A DNA stretch of 64,000 nucleotides, taken from positions 1-64,000 of the forward strand of contig JBFWRK010000008.1 of the NCBI GenBank assembly GCA_050248955.1. Direction: 5' to 3'. A program made the position numbers and the translations under genes. The notes beneath the pieces were generated by a model that saw only the letters and a list, made by a program, of their open reading frames with translations, searched no databases and was not told the origin of the DNA. Position 1 is the stretch's first letter, and every line of letters begins with the position of its first letter. Below, in pieces: positions 26,479 to 35,103 of this stretch. The stretch is from JBFWRK01 sp050248955 (GTDB lineage: Bacteria > Actinomycetota > Acidimicrobiia > Acidimicrobiales > Ilumatobacteraceae).

Positions 26479-27591
26479 ATGCCGACCATCTCGTCACTGC
26501 TGTGCGACGCGACGTCGCTCGAGGTCACCTGGGACGATGCGACCGTCACCCGCTACCCGTGGATCTGGCTGCGCGACCACGCGCACGACGACGCGACCCT
26601 CCATCCGGTGACCCAGCAGCGGCAGCTCTTCACCGCAGCGCTGCCGCGCGACCTCGTCGGTGCATCGGCCGTGGTGCAGGACGAAACACTGGTGGTCGGC
26701 TGGCGCAACGGTGCCACCTCGATCCTCCCGGTCGAGTTCCTGTCGCGCTACCGGCACCCACAGCAGTCGCGTGCCGTTGCCGAGCTCCCGATCGTGCTGT
26801 GGGACGCAGCATCCATCGAGCGCGAGCTCCCCGTCGTCGCGTACGAGGACGTGATCGGCTCGGAGGACGGTGTCGGCCGCTGGTTGGCGGCCGTGGCGCG
26901 CTACGGGTTCTGCATCGCCGATGGGACGCCGGCGACGCCCGCGGCGACCGAGGCCCTCCTGCGTCGCGTCGGCTACATCAGGGAGACGATCTTCGGTGGC
27001 ATGTGGGACTTCACCGCCGATCTGGCGAAGGCCGACACCGCGTACACGAACCTGGAGCTGCGCCCTCACACCGATGGCACGTACTCCCACGACGCGCCTG
27101 GCGTGCAGCTGCTGCACTGCCTGCAGTTCGACGGGACGGGCGGTGAGTCGACGATGGTCGACGCGTTCGCGATCGCCGAGCGGCTGGCGCGCGAGACGCC
27201 GCAGCACCACGCCACGCTGTCCCGGGTCGCCGTGCCGGGGCAGTACATCGGCGACGGTTCGCACCTGATGGCCGCACGGCCGGTCTTCCGCCACGACCAC
27301 ACCGGCGCACTCGTGCAGGTGTCGTTCAACAACTACGACCGGGCGCCGTTCCTCCTGGAGGAGGACGAGATGGTGGCGTTCTACGACGCGCTCAGGGCGT
27401 TCGAGGTGATCGCCAACGACCGCGCGATGCAGTGGCGTCGCGTGCTCGCACCGGGCGAGGCGCTGCTGTTCGACAACTGGCGCGTCCTCCACGGTCGGGC
27501 GGCGTTCACCGGCCACCGCCGGCTGTGCGGCGGCTACGTGAACCGCGAAGACGTCGAGAGCCGCCTCCGTCTCACGTCGTCGTCCCACTGA
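26479..27591 (+). CDS. Trimethyllysine/gamma-butyrobetaine-type Fe(II)/2-oxoglutarate dioxygenase
   Basis: The N-terminal domain with WIWLRDHAHDDATLHP and QRQLF resembles the small domain found before the TauD fold in trimethyllysine and gamma-butyrobetaine hydroxylases. The catalytic part has ELRPHTDGTYSHDAPGVQ (His197, Asp199) and NWRVLHGR (His338), the HxD...H iron triad, and GVQLLHCLQF, usual in this subgroup. It would hydroxylate a trimethylammonium substrate using 2-oxoglutarate and oxygen. Which of the two reactions it performs cannot be decided here. The ATG at 26479 has GGGAGC upstream; an in-frame GTG at 26452 is less likely. Confidence 0.8.
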   Translation: MPTISSLLCDATSLEVTWDDATVTRYPWIWLRDHAHDDATLHPVTQQRQLFTAALPRDLVGASAVVQDETLVVGWRNGATSILPVEFLSRYRHPQQSRAVAELPIVLWDAASIERELPVVAYEDVIGSEDGVGRWLAAVARYGFCIADGTPATPAATEALLRRVGYIRETIFGGMWDFTADLAKADTAYTNLELRPHTDGTYSHDAPGVQLLHCLQFDGTGGESTMVDAFAIAERLARETPQHHATLSRVAVPGQYIGDGSHLMAARPVFRHDHTGALVQVSFNNYDRAPFLLEEDEMVAFYDALRAFEVIANDRAMQWRRVLAPGEALLFDNWRVLHGRAAFTGHRRLCGGYVNREDVESRLRLTSSSH

Positions 27592-27936
27592 CCCCGGCCC
27601 GCCGCCGTCCCCGCCCCGCCGCCGTCCCCGCCCCGCCGCCGTCCCCCGCCCAGCCGAACGCGGGCAGCAGAATCGATCGCCGGCGATCGAAAACCCTGCC
27701 TGAGACCTTGGGCCCACCGATCCAGCGGTCGCGGGCGGACTTGGGCAGCAGAATCGATCGCCGGCGATCGAAAACCCTGCCTGACACCTTGGGGCTGGTC
27801 GCGGGCGGACGCGGCAGCGGAATCGATCGCCGGCGATCGAAAACCCTGCCCTGACACCCGAGTCGTGCGGATCGGGGGTGGGGGTGTCGGGTGGGTGCTG
27901 GCGAAACGGGGTGTCGACGGACGGTCGGGGTGGGCG
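27592..27936. other. Gene-free convergent spacer with GC-rich and palindromic repeats
   Basis: Between the convergent dioxygenase and oxidoreductase genes lie C-rich CCGCCGTCCCCGCC repeats (27598-27655), then three copies of a palindrome-centred unit (27657-27857). The last 80 bases are without recognisable features. Frames on both strands through it encode only repeated RIDRRRSKTLP-type peptides and are not considered genes. Confidence 0.75.
27657..27857. repeat. Three-copy repeat with an 18-base perfect palindrome
   Basis: Each copy contains GGCAGC(A/G)GAATCG leading into the palindrome TCGATCGCCGGCGATCGA, then AAAACCCTGCC and a short TGA(G/C)ACC tail. The palindromes are at 27673-27690, 27754-27771 and 27823-27840, so the spacing is 81 and 69 bases. 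Copies 2 and 3 also share GGTCGCGGGCGGAC before them. Confidence 0.92.
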
Positions 27937-29577
27937 TCAGTGGGGGCGGCGCCAGGGCTTCAGGCGGTCGGCGCGGGCGTCTTCGCGGATCGCGGCGACG
28001 ACGTTCAAGCCCGGGATGCCGGTGACGCCACCTCCACCGTGGGTCGCCGAGCCGGCCTGGTAGAGGCCCCGGATCGGCGTGCGGAAGTCGGCGAACCCCG
28101 GCGCCGGCCGCATGTGGAACAGCTGCCCGGCCGACAGCTCCCCGTGGAAGATGTTGCCGCCGATCAGGCCGTACGTGTGCTCCATCTCGTACGGCCCGAT
28201 CACCTGGCGGTGCAGGATCGAGCTCGTGAACCCCGGCGCGACTGCTTCAACGCTGGCGATCAACCGGTCGGCGTAGGCGTGGAGCTCGTCGCGGTGTGGC
28301 TCGGCGGCCCACTCGTGCGGCACCCACTGCGTGAACATGCTCATCACGTGCTTGCCTTCGGGCGCAAGCGTCGGGTCGAACACGCTCGGGACGCAGATGT
28401 CCGCAAACGGCAGCGCCGCCGGCCGTCCCGCGACCGCGTCCTGGAACGCCTGCTCGACCCGGTCGAGCGACTGCGCCATCACGATCGTCCCACCGTGGAC
28501 GTCGGGATGGAACTCGGGATGGCTCGTGAACGTCGGCAGCCGGTCGAGCGCGAGGTTGACCTTCACCGTGCCCGACCGTGTCTGCCACCGCTCCATCCAG
28601 GTGACGAAGTCGTCCGGCAGCTCGCTGCGGTCGAGCAGGCCGAGGAACGAGATCTTCGGGTGCGTGGTGGTGATCACGACCGGCGCGAGAAACTCCTCGC
28701 CCGAAGCGAGCACGACTCCACTGACGCGTCCTCCGTGCGTCGTGATGCGGGCGACGGGCGCGTCGGTGCGAACAGTCGCGCCGAACTGCTCGGCGGCGGA
28801 CCGCAGCGCGGTCGTCACGCCCCCCATGCCCCCCTCCGGGAAGCCCCACGCGCCGAGCTTGCCGTCGTCGCCGCCCGCCGGCCCGATGTCGCCGATCTTG
28901 TGGTGTGCCATCACGTACGCCGTCCCCGGAGACCGTGGTCCCGCCCACGTACCGATCACACCCGAGACGGAGAGCACGCCGCGCACTGCGTCCGACTCGA
29001 ACTCTGCCTCGAGCAGATCGGCGATCGAGGCAGTGAACAGCCGCGTGATCTCACCGACCGTCTGGACGTCGAGGTGGCGCAGGTGCCAGCCGAGCTTCGA
29101 GAGATCGAACAAGTCGCCAGGCCGCTTCGACCCGATGCGCGGCGGCACCGCCGACAGCAGCGGACCGAGCACAGCGGCCAGGCCGCCGAGCCACGCGTCC
29201 CAGCGCACCATCGCTTCCGCGTCCTTCACCGAGAACTTGCTGATCTGGCGGTGCCGCTCGGCGGGATCGTCGGCCATCTGCAGGTGGCGCCCGTCCTCGT
29301 ACGGCACGAAGTACCCGGCCTGGGGGTAGATCTTGTAGCCGTGATCCGCGAGCCGCAGCTCGCGGCTGATCGCGGGTGGCATCAAGCTGACGACGTAGGA
29401 GAGCGCGGTCACCTTGAAGTCGGGGCCGAACGGCAGTTCCGTGATCGCGGCACCGCCGACGACCTCGCGCCGCTCGAGCACGACGACCTGCTTGCCCGAC
29501 TTCGCGAGGAGGCCGGCGGCGACCAGCCCGTTGTGACCACCCCCGATGACGATCACGTCGAAGCTGTTCACGGGCAT
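27937..29577 (-). CDS. PYROXD2/phytoene desaturase-like FAD-dependent oxidoreductase
   Basis: The N-terminus carries the dinucleotide-binding motif VIGGGHNGLVAAGLLAKSG followed by VVVLERREVVGGAA. The C-terminus has GLYQAGSATHGGGGVTGIPG, the second FAD contact of the CrtI/PYROXD2 group. The 546-residue length fits PYROXD2-like proteins rather than true carotenoid desaturases, and no carotenoid genes are nearby. The substrate is unknown. It starts 13 bases after the stop of the S9 peptidase gene, but TACCGT six bases before its ATG could give it a promoter of its own. Confidence 0.82.
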   Translation of the reverse strand: MPVNSFDVIVIGGGHNGLVAAGLLAKSGKQVVVLERREVVGGAAITELPFGPDFKVTALSYVVSLMPPAISRELRLADHGYKIYPQAGYFVPYEDGRHLQMADDPAERHRQISKFSVKDAEAMVRWDAWLGGLAAVLGPLLSAVPPRIGSKRPGDLFDLSKLGWHLRHLDVQTVGEITRLFTASIADLLEAEFESDAVRGVLSVSGVIGTWAGPRSPGTAYVMAHHKIGDIGPAGGDDGKLGAWGFPEGGMGGVTTALRSAAEQFGATVRTDAPVARITTHGGRVSGVVLASGEEFLAPVVITTTHPKISFLGLLDRSELPDDFVTWMERWQTRSGTVKVNLALDRLPTFTSHPEFHPDVHGGTIVMAQSLDRVEQAFQDAVAGRPAALPFADICVPSVFDPTLAPEGKHVMSMFTQWVPHEWAAEPHRDELHAYADRLIASVEAVAPGFTSSILHRQVIGPYEMEHTYGLIGGNIFHGELSAGQLFHMRPAPGFADFRTPIRGLYQAGSATHGGGGVTGIPGLNVVAAIREDARADRLKPWRRPH

Positions 29578-29583
29578 GGCGTC

Positions 29584-29589
29584 ACGGTA
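29584..29589 (-). promoter_or_regulatory. -10 hexamer TACCGT of the FAD oxidoreductase gene
   Basis: On the minus strand TACCGT is followed by six bases and the ATG at 29577. It lies in the short gap just after the S9 peptidase stop codon, so it may be an internal operon promoter. Confidence 0.45.
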
Positions 29590-29590
29590 T

Positions 29591-31453
29591 TCACATCAAG
29601 TGCCAGTCGAGGAAACGCTCGAAGCGCTGCCAGAAGTGGAGGAACGGACCGGGACGGAGGAATCCGTGCGCCTCGGTCGGGTAGGTGACGTACTCGTAGC
29701 GCTTGCCGAGCTCACGCAGGCGGCTCACGAGCTGAGCGCTCTGTTGCGGCGAGACTCGTTCGTCGCGCTCGCCGTGGGCGACGAGGATCGGGACCTCCAC
29801 GTGCTCGAGCTGGTGGTACGGCGAACCGATCTCGTACAGCCGGCGGTTCTCGGCCCGCGGCCTCCCGAGCATTCGTTCCTGTTCGATCACACCGCCGCGG
29901 TCACCCTGCGACCAGCTCGTGAGGATGTCGCAGTCGCCGTACTTGCAGATCGCCGCGGCGTAACGGTGCGCGGGATCCATGGCGACGGCGCAGAGCGCGA
30001 GGTACGACCCGTAGCTCGGGCCGTAGACCGCGACCCGCGCCGCGTCCACCCAGCCGAGCGCGGCGAGGGCATCGTGGGCGGCGAGCACGTCGCGCACGTC
30101 ACCTCCTCCCCAGTCGCCGTGGTTCGCGCGTTCGTGCTCGCGCCCGTAGCCGGTCGAGCCGCGGACGTTGACGCTGCACCACGCGTACCCCTTGGCGACG
30201 AAGTACTGGACGACGCCGTCCCACTCGTCGCCCGACACGGCGGCCGGGCCACCGTGGACGTGCACGATCGCCGGCACCGGTGCCGTTCCCTCCCGCTCGG
30301 CATCGGCGGGTCGGTAGAGGAACGCGTGCACCTCGCGGCCGTCCGCCGACGGGAAGACGAGCTCCTCGGGCGTGACGTGAGGTGCGACGAGGATGCTCGC
30401 CGGCGTCGGCGCGAGCAGGACGCGTCGATCTTGTGTGGCCGGTGTGACCAGCTCGACGCGCGGCGGAACGCGGTGGTCCTCGTACGTCGCGACGAGGTCG
30501 TCGCCGGCCCACACCGGCTCGGCCCACGTCCCGCCGCCGGCGACCACCTCGACGGTGCCGGAGTCGACGTCGATCACGACGAGCTCGCTGCGGCCGCGGC
30601 GAGTGCGGCACGACGCGATCGTTGCTCCGGACGCGTGCCACGCGAGCGGGCCGAGGTCGGCCTCCGTCGAGGTGACCATGCGCGGCGACGACGAGCCGTC
30701 GGCCGGCACGACGTACAGCTCGCACCAGTCGGTGACCTGTGCGGTGTAGGCGATGCGCGTGCCGTCGGCCGAGAACGCCGGGCCACCGTCGAGCAGGCCG
30801 GGCAGCTCGGCGACCAGGCGCGCCTCGTCACGGGCGACCGGGTCGACGGGCGTGATCCACAGCTCTCGGCGATCGAGGTCGTCGTGACGCCAGACGGTGT
30901 AGACGACGTGTCGACGGTCCGGCGCGACGACGGGTCCGTAGGCGTCACCCTCCGGATGGCTCGCGACCGGCACCGGCCACGCGTCGTCGCACGAGCAGCG
31001 CACGATCAGGCTGCGACGATCGCGCTCGGCCACCGCGAGGAGCGTGCGGTCGTCGACCCAAACGGGATCGGATGCCTCGGTCACTCGCACGGGGACACCA
31101 CCGGCCGAGGGGACCACCGTCACCCACCCGTCGTCCGAGAAGGCGAGCCGGGCACCGTCCGGCGACCAGCTGACGGCGGTGTCCTCCCAGTAGGGCGCCG
31201 GCGGGCGGGTGGTCGTCAACCGTCGCGGCGTCCCGGCCGCGGGTCCGAGCGATGTCACCCACACGTCGGAACCGTCGCGATCGTGGATGTACGCGAGCGA
31301 GCCGGCGTCCGGGGAGACGGCGAGGCTGCGGGCTCGCTCTGTGGCGGCGATCGCGTCGAGGCGCCATCCCGACGGCGGTTGGACGTCGGCGCGACGCTGG
31401 CTCGGTACGCCGCCGTGCTCGTCCGTACCGACCCACCGGGCGTGGTCGGTCAC
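29591..31453 (-). CDS. Prolyl oligopeptidase-family (S9) serine peptidase
   Basis: The N-terminal 370 residues are a beta-propeller of TolB/PD40-like blades (SWSPDGARLAFS, AFSADGTRIAYT). The C-terminal part is an alpha/beta hydrolase with HVHGGPAA, the nucleophile in YGPSYGSYLAL, the acid in HGERDERV and the histidine in EAHGFL. The family cleaves short peptides, often acyl- or proline-containing, inside a gated cavity. Gly-Pro-Ser-Tyr-Gly-Ser replaces the commoner GGSYGG. The GTG at 31453 overlaps the stop of the deacetylase gene (GTGA), so the two are coupled; an antisense-like frame continues beyond it. Confidence 0.85.
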   Translation of the reverse strand: MTDHARWVGTDEHGGVPSQRRADVQPPSGWRLDAIAATERARSLAVSPDAGSLAYIHDRDGSDVWVTSLGPAAGTPRRLTTTRPPAPYWEDTAVSWSPDGARLAFSDDGWVTVVPSAGGVPVRVTEASDPVWVDDRTLLAVAERDRRSLIVRCSCDDAWPVPVASHPEGDAYGPVVAPDRRHVVYTVWRHDDLDRRELWITPVDPVARDEARLVAELPGLLDGGPAFSADGTRIAYTAQVTDWCELYVVPADGSSSPRMVTSTEADLGPLAWHASGATIASCRTRRGRSELVVIDVDSGTVEVVAGGGTWAEPVWAGDDLVATYEDHRVPPRVELVTPATQDRRVLLAPTPASILVAPHVTPEELVFPSADGREVHAFLYRPADAEREGTAPVPAIVHVHGGPAAVSGDEWDGVVQYFVAKGYAWCSVNVRGSTGYGREHERANHGDWGGGDVRDVLAAHDALAALGWVDAARVAVYGPSYGSYLALCAVAMDPAHRYAAAICKYGDCDILTSWSQGDRGGVIEQERMLGRPRAENRRLYEIGSPYHQLEHVEVPILVAHGERDERVSPQQSAQLVSRLRELGKRYEYVTYPTEAHGFLRPGPFLHFWQRFERFLDWHLM

Positions 31454-32529
31454 GCCATCTCCTCGAGGCCGCGGAGCAGCGCGAGTGTGTGCCGGCCGAG
31501 CGTCTCCGGCACGTACCCACCCTCGTGGACGAGCACCGTCGGCACCTCGATCCGGCCGAGCATCCGGCCGGCTGTGGCGAACCCGTCGCTCGTCACCTCG
31601 AGCGGCCCGTTCGGATCCTCGGTCGCCGCGTCGACGCCGAGCGAGACGACGAGTGCGTCGGCGCCGAAGCGGAGCGTCTCGCGGCACAGCTCATGCAGGG
31701 CGGCGAGCCAGTCGTCGTCGCCCGTGCCAGGGGCGAGCGGCAGGTTCACGTTGGTTCCCGACGCGTCGCGCTCGTCCGCGTAGCCGACCGTGTGCGGGAA
31801 CCAGCCCGCACCCGGATCGACGTGGAGCGACGCGTAGAGCACCGCTGCATCGTCCCAGAAGATCGCCTGTGTGCCGTTGCCGTGGTGGGCATCGATGTCG
31901 ATCACGGCGACGCGCTCGCAGCCGCCGGCCCGTAGGTGCGCCGCGGCGGCCGCCGCGTTGTTGAGGTAGCAGCTGCCGCCGAAGAACGACGGTCCGGCGT
32001 GGTGTCCCGGCGGGCGGCAGATCGCGTAGGCACTCGGTGCCCCGGCGAGCACGAGGTCGGTCGCGGTGAGCGCGGCGTCGGCGGCTGCGACGGCGCCCTC
32101 CCACGTGCCGGAGCCGATGCCGGTCATCGTGTCCATCGCGTAGCGGCCGATCTCGGCGCGGATCGTCGCCGCTGGTCGGCCCGGGTCACCACCGAAGCGC
32201 CCGCCGACCGGCGGGAAGAAGTACGCGGTGACGTAGGGCGCGCCGGGATCGGTCAGGTGCCCGTCGGCGACCCAGCGCTCGTACGCGGTCGCCATCACCT
32301 CCAAGAAGCGAGGTGTGTGGATCCGCCGCAACGGTTCGAGCCCGTGCGGGACGGCGAGGTGCAGCGTCGCGCCGGCGGCCTCGCAGGCGCCGCGGATGAT
32401 CTCCGCCCGGATCGGGAGCTCATCGGCGGGTTCGGTCACGCCGCACCAGACACCCGTCTCGACGTCGTGGCGGGCGCTCTCGGGGGCGTGCACCACGGGG
32501 AGCCGCAGCGGCGGTTGCGAGGCAGTCAC
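31450..32529 (-). CDS. Histone deacetylase-superfamily zinc deacylase (class II/acetylpolyamine type)
   Basis: The enzyme has the catalytic His pair in RPPGHHAG, the tight loop GGSCYLNNAA, zinc ligands in DIDAHHGNGTQ and in LGVDAATEDPNG, and the catalytic Tyr in HEGGYVPETLG. This matches class II-like bacterial HDACs and acetylpolyamine amidohydrolases, which remove acetyl groups from lysine side chains or polyamines. The 359-residue length is usual. The GTG at 32529 lies seven bases from a TACACG hexamer and would be leaderless. It is the first gene of an operon with the S9 peptidase and is divergent from the DmpA-type gene. Confidence 0.87.
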   Translation of the reverse strand: MTASQPPLRLPVVHAPESARHDVETGVWCGVTEPADELPIRAEIIRGACEAAGATLHLAVPHGLEPLRRIHTPRFLEVMATAYERWVADGHLTDPGAPYVTAYFFPPVGGRFGGDPGRPAATIRAEIGRYAMDTMTGIGSGTWEGAVAAADAALTATDLVLAGAPSAYAICRPPGHHAGPSFFGGSCYLNNAAAAAAHLRAGGCERVAVIDIDAHHGNGTQAIFWDDAAVLYASLHVDPGAGWFPHTVGYADERDASGTNVNLPLAPGTGDDDWLAALHELCRETLRFGADALVVSLGVDAATEDPNGPLEVTSDGFATAGRMLGRIEVPTVLVHEGGYVPETLGRHTLALLRGLEEMA

Positions 32530-32567
32530 GATCAGACGTGTAGCAGAGATTCGGTACGGTGCCGTCC
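32530..32567. promoter_or_regulatory. Compact divergent promoters of the deacetylase and DmpA-type genes
   Basis: Thirty-eight bases separate the starts. TACGGT (32555-32560) lies seven bases before the plus-strand ATG at 32568. On the minus strand TACACG (32542 down to 32537) lies seven bases before the GTG at 32529. Both genes would be leaderless. Confidence 0.5.
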
Positions 32568-33680
32568 ATGACGGAGCCGCGCCCGCCGGTACCGACGGCG
32601 AGGCCGGCTGCTCGACCACGGGCCCGCGACCTCGGTGTGTCGATCGGCTTCCTGCCTCCGGGACCGGCGAACGCGATCACCGACGTGCCCGGCGTCCTCG
32701 TCGGCCACACGACCGTCTGGCGGGACGAGCCGGATCCGCCGCACGGGAACGGCGTCGCCAGGACCGGTGTGACCGCCATCGTCCCCGGCGGCGTCGCCGA
32801 CGTCTTCCGTACGCCGCTCGCCGCAGGGACATCGGTCCTCAACGGGGCGGGCGAGCTGACCGGCTCGATCGAGCTGCGTGAGTGGGGCCTGCTGGAGACG
32901 CCCGTCGTGCTGACCTCGACGATGCAGGTCGGGCGGGCGTACGAGGGCGTCGTCGCTGCGATGTGCGACGCGGATCCGCAGTGCGGCGACGACCGGGTGG
33001 TGATCCCGGTCGTCGGCGAGTGCGACGACTCCTGGTTGAGCGATGCGCGGCGGGTGCAGATCTCCGAGGACGACGTCCGCGCCGCGCTCGCCTCGGCGTC
33101 GTCGAGCACGCCCGCGCTCGGCGCCGTCGGCGCCGGAACGGGGATGATCACCTGCGGGTACAAGGGCGGGATCGGGAGCGCGTCGCGGCTCGTCGGCCCG
33201 TACGCGATCGGGGTGCTCGTGCTCAGCAACTGGGGTGAGCAGCGGCGGTTGGTCGTCGACGGCCACCCGGTCGGACGGGCGCTGGCCGCTGCCCGAGCCG
33301 AGGAGACGGCCTCACCGCCGCGCCCGGCGGGGAGCTGCATCGCCGTCGTCGCCACGAACGCGCCGCTCGGGCCGCGGTCGCTCGAGCGGCTGGCGGCGCG
33401 CTGCGGGCTCGGCCTCGCCCGTTGCGGATCTACGGCGCACCACGGCTCCGGCGAGATCTTCATGGCCTTCTCGACCGTCCGGCCGAGCGTGGAGACCGAT
33501 ACCGACGGAGCGCTGCTCGACCAGTGCTTCGGCGCCGTCGTGGAGGCCACGGAGGAAGCGGTCATCGACGCGATGTTCGTCGCCGACACGGTCGTCGGGC
33601 GCAACGGGCGCACCGTGGAGGGACTGCCGGTGGACCGCGTCCTGCAGCTCGTCGGGCTCCCACATCGCGGCGATCAGTAG
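32568..33680 (+). CDS. P1/DmpA-family (S58) N-terminal nucleophile aminopeptidase
   Basis: The protein opens with LGVSIGFLPPGPANAITDVPGV, of which the GPANAITDVPGVLVGHTT core is typical of DmpA and beta-aminopeptidase BapA. Self-cleavage in this family occurs between Gly and Ser; here it should be Gly255-Ser256 in PAGSCIAVV, giving alpha and beta chains with Ser256 as nucleophile. HGSGEIFMAF near the C-terminus is also conserved. Members release N-terminal L-, D- or beta-amino acids from peptides and amides. The ATG at 32568 is preferred over the GTG at 32559 because it is seven bases from TACGGT. Confidence 0.87.
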   Translation: MTEPRPPVPTARPAARPRARDLGVSIGFLPPGPANAITDVPGVLVGHTTVWRDEPDPPHGNGVARTGVTAIVPGGVADVFRTPLAAGTSVLNGAGELTGSIELREWGLLETPVVLTSTMQVGRAYEGVVAAMCDADPQCGDDRVVIPVVGECDDSWLSDARRVQISEDDVRAALASASSSTPALGAVGAGTGMITCGYKGGIGSASRLVGPYAIGVLVLSNWGEQRRLVVDGHPVGRALAAARAEETASPPRPAGSCIAVVATNAPLGPRSLERLAARCGLGLARCGSTAHHGSGEIFMAFSTVRPSVETDTDGALLDQCFGAVVEATEEAVIDAMFVADTVVGRNGRTVEGLPVDRVLQLVGLPHRGDQ

Positions 33681-33721
33681 CGCGCCGACCACGACGACGG
33701 TGAGCCCCGACAGGCCGAGCA

Positions 33722-34939
33722 TCAGCCCGCTCCGCTGACCGCTCGGTCGACGGCGATCTCGCCCGCGCCGAGCTCGAGGTCGAGCCGGAACGTGCGCCGG
33801 TCGGCGTCGGTGGAAGCAGCCGGCAGGTCGGTGCGCTCGTCGAGCTGGCGAAGGCCATCGGCGACCTCGTCACCCTCGACGACGATGTGACCGGCGCCGA
33901 GGTCGCTCGTCAGCTCGATCACCACGTCGTCCGGCACGATCACGCGCAACCGACCGAATCCCACCTCCGCGCGCACGGAGACCGATCGCTCCGTGGCCGG
34001 GAGCTCGGTGAGGTCGAGCGTCAGCTCGCCGATCGCCAGCGACTGTGGTCGTTGCGCCTGCGCGAGCGTCGTGGGCGAGTACGTGCGCTCACCGATGCCA
34101 CCGTTGAGGTTCGGGCGCGTGATGAGCAAGAACGTCATCGGCACGCAGAGCAGCACGAAGAACGGCAGACCCACCCAACTGCGGTTCACGAGCGCGCCGA
34201 GTGCGGTGCCGAACAGCAAGATCGCGAGCGAGGCGATCGCGAACCCGAACACCGACGCATCCCACCAGTCGAGGGCGTCCCCGATGCTCGCGATCCCGAC
34301 CATCGTCGACGCGACGAGCATCGCGATCGGCACGACCGGGACCCGCCGGCGCACCGGACGGGTCGATGCCGGCAGCGGCGGGATCCCGAGCGGCGCCTGT
34401 GCCGTCGCGGCGCGAGGTCCCATCGGAGCCTGCGGGGGGAGCGGTTGCACGGGCACGTCCGTCCGGGAGCGCCAGGCGATGTTGGGTGCGGCCCACAGCA
34501 GCACGCCGAGCGCGATCAAGGCGACGCCCCAGGGCAGACCGCCGAACAAGAACCAGGAACCGAACGAGCCCACGCCGCCGGCCACCAGCGCGAGCCCGAT
34601 CGCGACCATCAGCGGGAGCCGGCGCCGGTCGACGACCACGTCGCGCAACGGCACCGCCTCCTCGGGCCGCGGCGGCAGCAACACCCACGCCGCGATGTAC
34701 AGCACCAGGATCGCCGGCAGGACGATGCTCCCGATGACGATCGCGATGCGGGTCGTCTTGAGGTCGAACCCGTACGCACGGGACACACCGGCGACGACAC
34801 CGCCGAGATGGCCGGCTTCCGGGTCGCGGGCGACCGGCGTCAGCCACCACGACGTCGAGGCGGCGGGAGGCGGGGGGACGGGCGGCGGCAGTGGCGCGCC
34901 CTCGTCGTGTCGGTGTTCGTCCATCTTGTCGGTGTCCAT
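33722..34939 (-). CDS. PspC-domain integral membrane protein
   Basis: An acidic/Pro-rich N-terminus leads into a PspC domain (RDPEAGHLGGVVAGVSRAYGFDLKTTR region, ending in AAWVLLPPR). Four further hydrophobic helices follow, then a soluble C-terminal part of about 120 residues made of short beta strands (IGELTLDLTELP, LGAGHIVVEGD), similar to the adhesin-like domain of LiaF/DUF1707 proteins. Such proteins act with LiaRS-type kinases in envelope-stress sensing. The ATG at 34939 follows GAGGAAGGA. It is divergent from a PspC-fused kinase and its regulator, which suggests one signalling unit. Confidence 0.8.
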   Translation of the reverse strand: MDTDKMDEHRHDEGAPLPPPVPPPPAASTSWWLTPVARDPEAGHLGGVVAGVSRAYGFDLKTTRIAIVIGSIVLPAILVLYIAAWVLLPPRPEEAVPLRDVVVDRRRLPLMVAIGLALVAGGVGSFGSWFLFGGLPWGVALIALGVLLWAAPNIAWRSRTDVPVQPLPPQAPMGPRAATAQAPLGIPPLPASTRPVRRRVPVVPIAMLVASTMVGIASIGDALDWWDASVFGFAIASLAILLFGTALGALVNRSWVGLPFFVLLCVPMTFLLITRPNLNGGIGERTYSPTTLAQAQRPQSLAIGELTLDLTELPATERSVSVRAEVGFGRLRVIVPDDVVIELTSDLGAGHIVVEGDEVADGLRQLDERTDLPAASTDADRRTFRLDLELGAGEIAVDRAVSGAG

Positions 34940-35103
34940 GGTTGCAGTTCCTTCCTCCATGCCATGAGCATCGGGCCGGACGGACGTCGCCACCATCGGG
35001 GAGAACCCTCGACGATCCCTGATCCGACCCTGAGCCCGGTCGACTGCGATCAGGGTCGGTCCCCGATGACAGTCCTGCTCCAGCGCGCGACGATCGGTGG
35101 TGC
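34940..35103. promoter_or_regulatory. Divergent control region with three nested inverted repeats
   Basis: Three inverted repeats lie between the PspC gene and the kinase gene: ATCGGGGA/TCCCCGAT (34995-35002 and 35060-35067), CCCTGATC/GATCAGGG (35017-35024 and 35048-35055) and CCGACCCTGA/TCAGGGTCGG (35024-35033 and 35050-35059). The hexamer CCCTGA occurs twice on one strand and once on the other. These are candidate binding sites for the neighbouring NarL-type regulator. Confidence 0.55.

Noticed and set aside
27657..27857. CRISPR array or plasmid iterons
   Set aside because: Only three units, unequal spacing, partly similar intervals, and no cas or replication gene nearby.
27937..29577. Carotenoid desaturase CrtI
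   Set aside because: Size and motifs fit the PYROXD2-like group better, and no other carotenoid gene is nearby.
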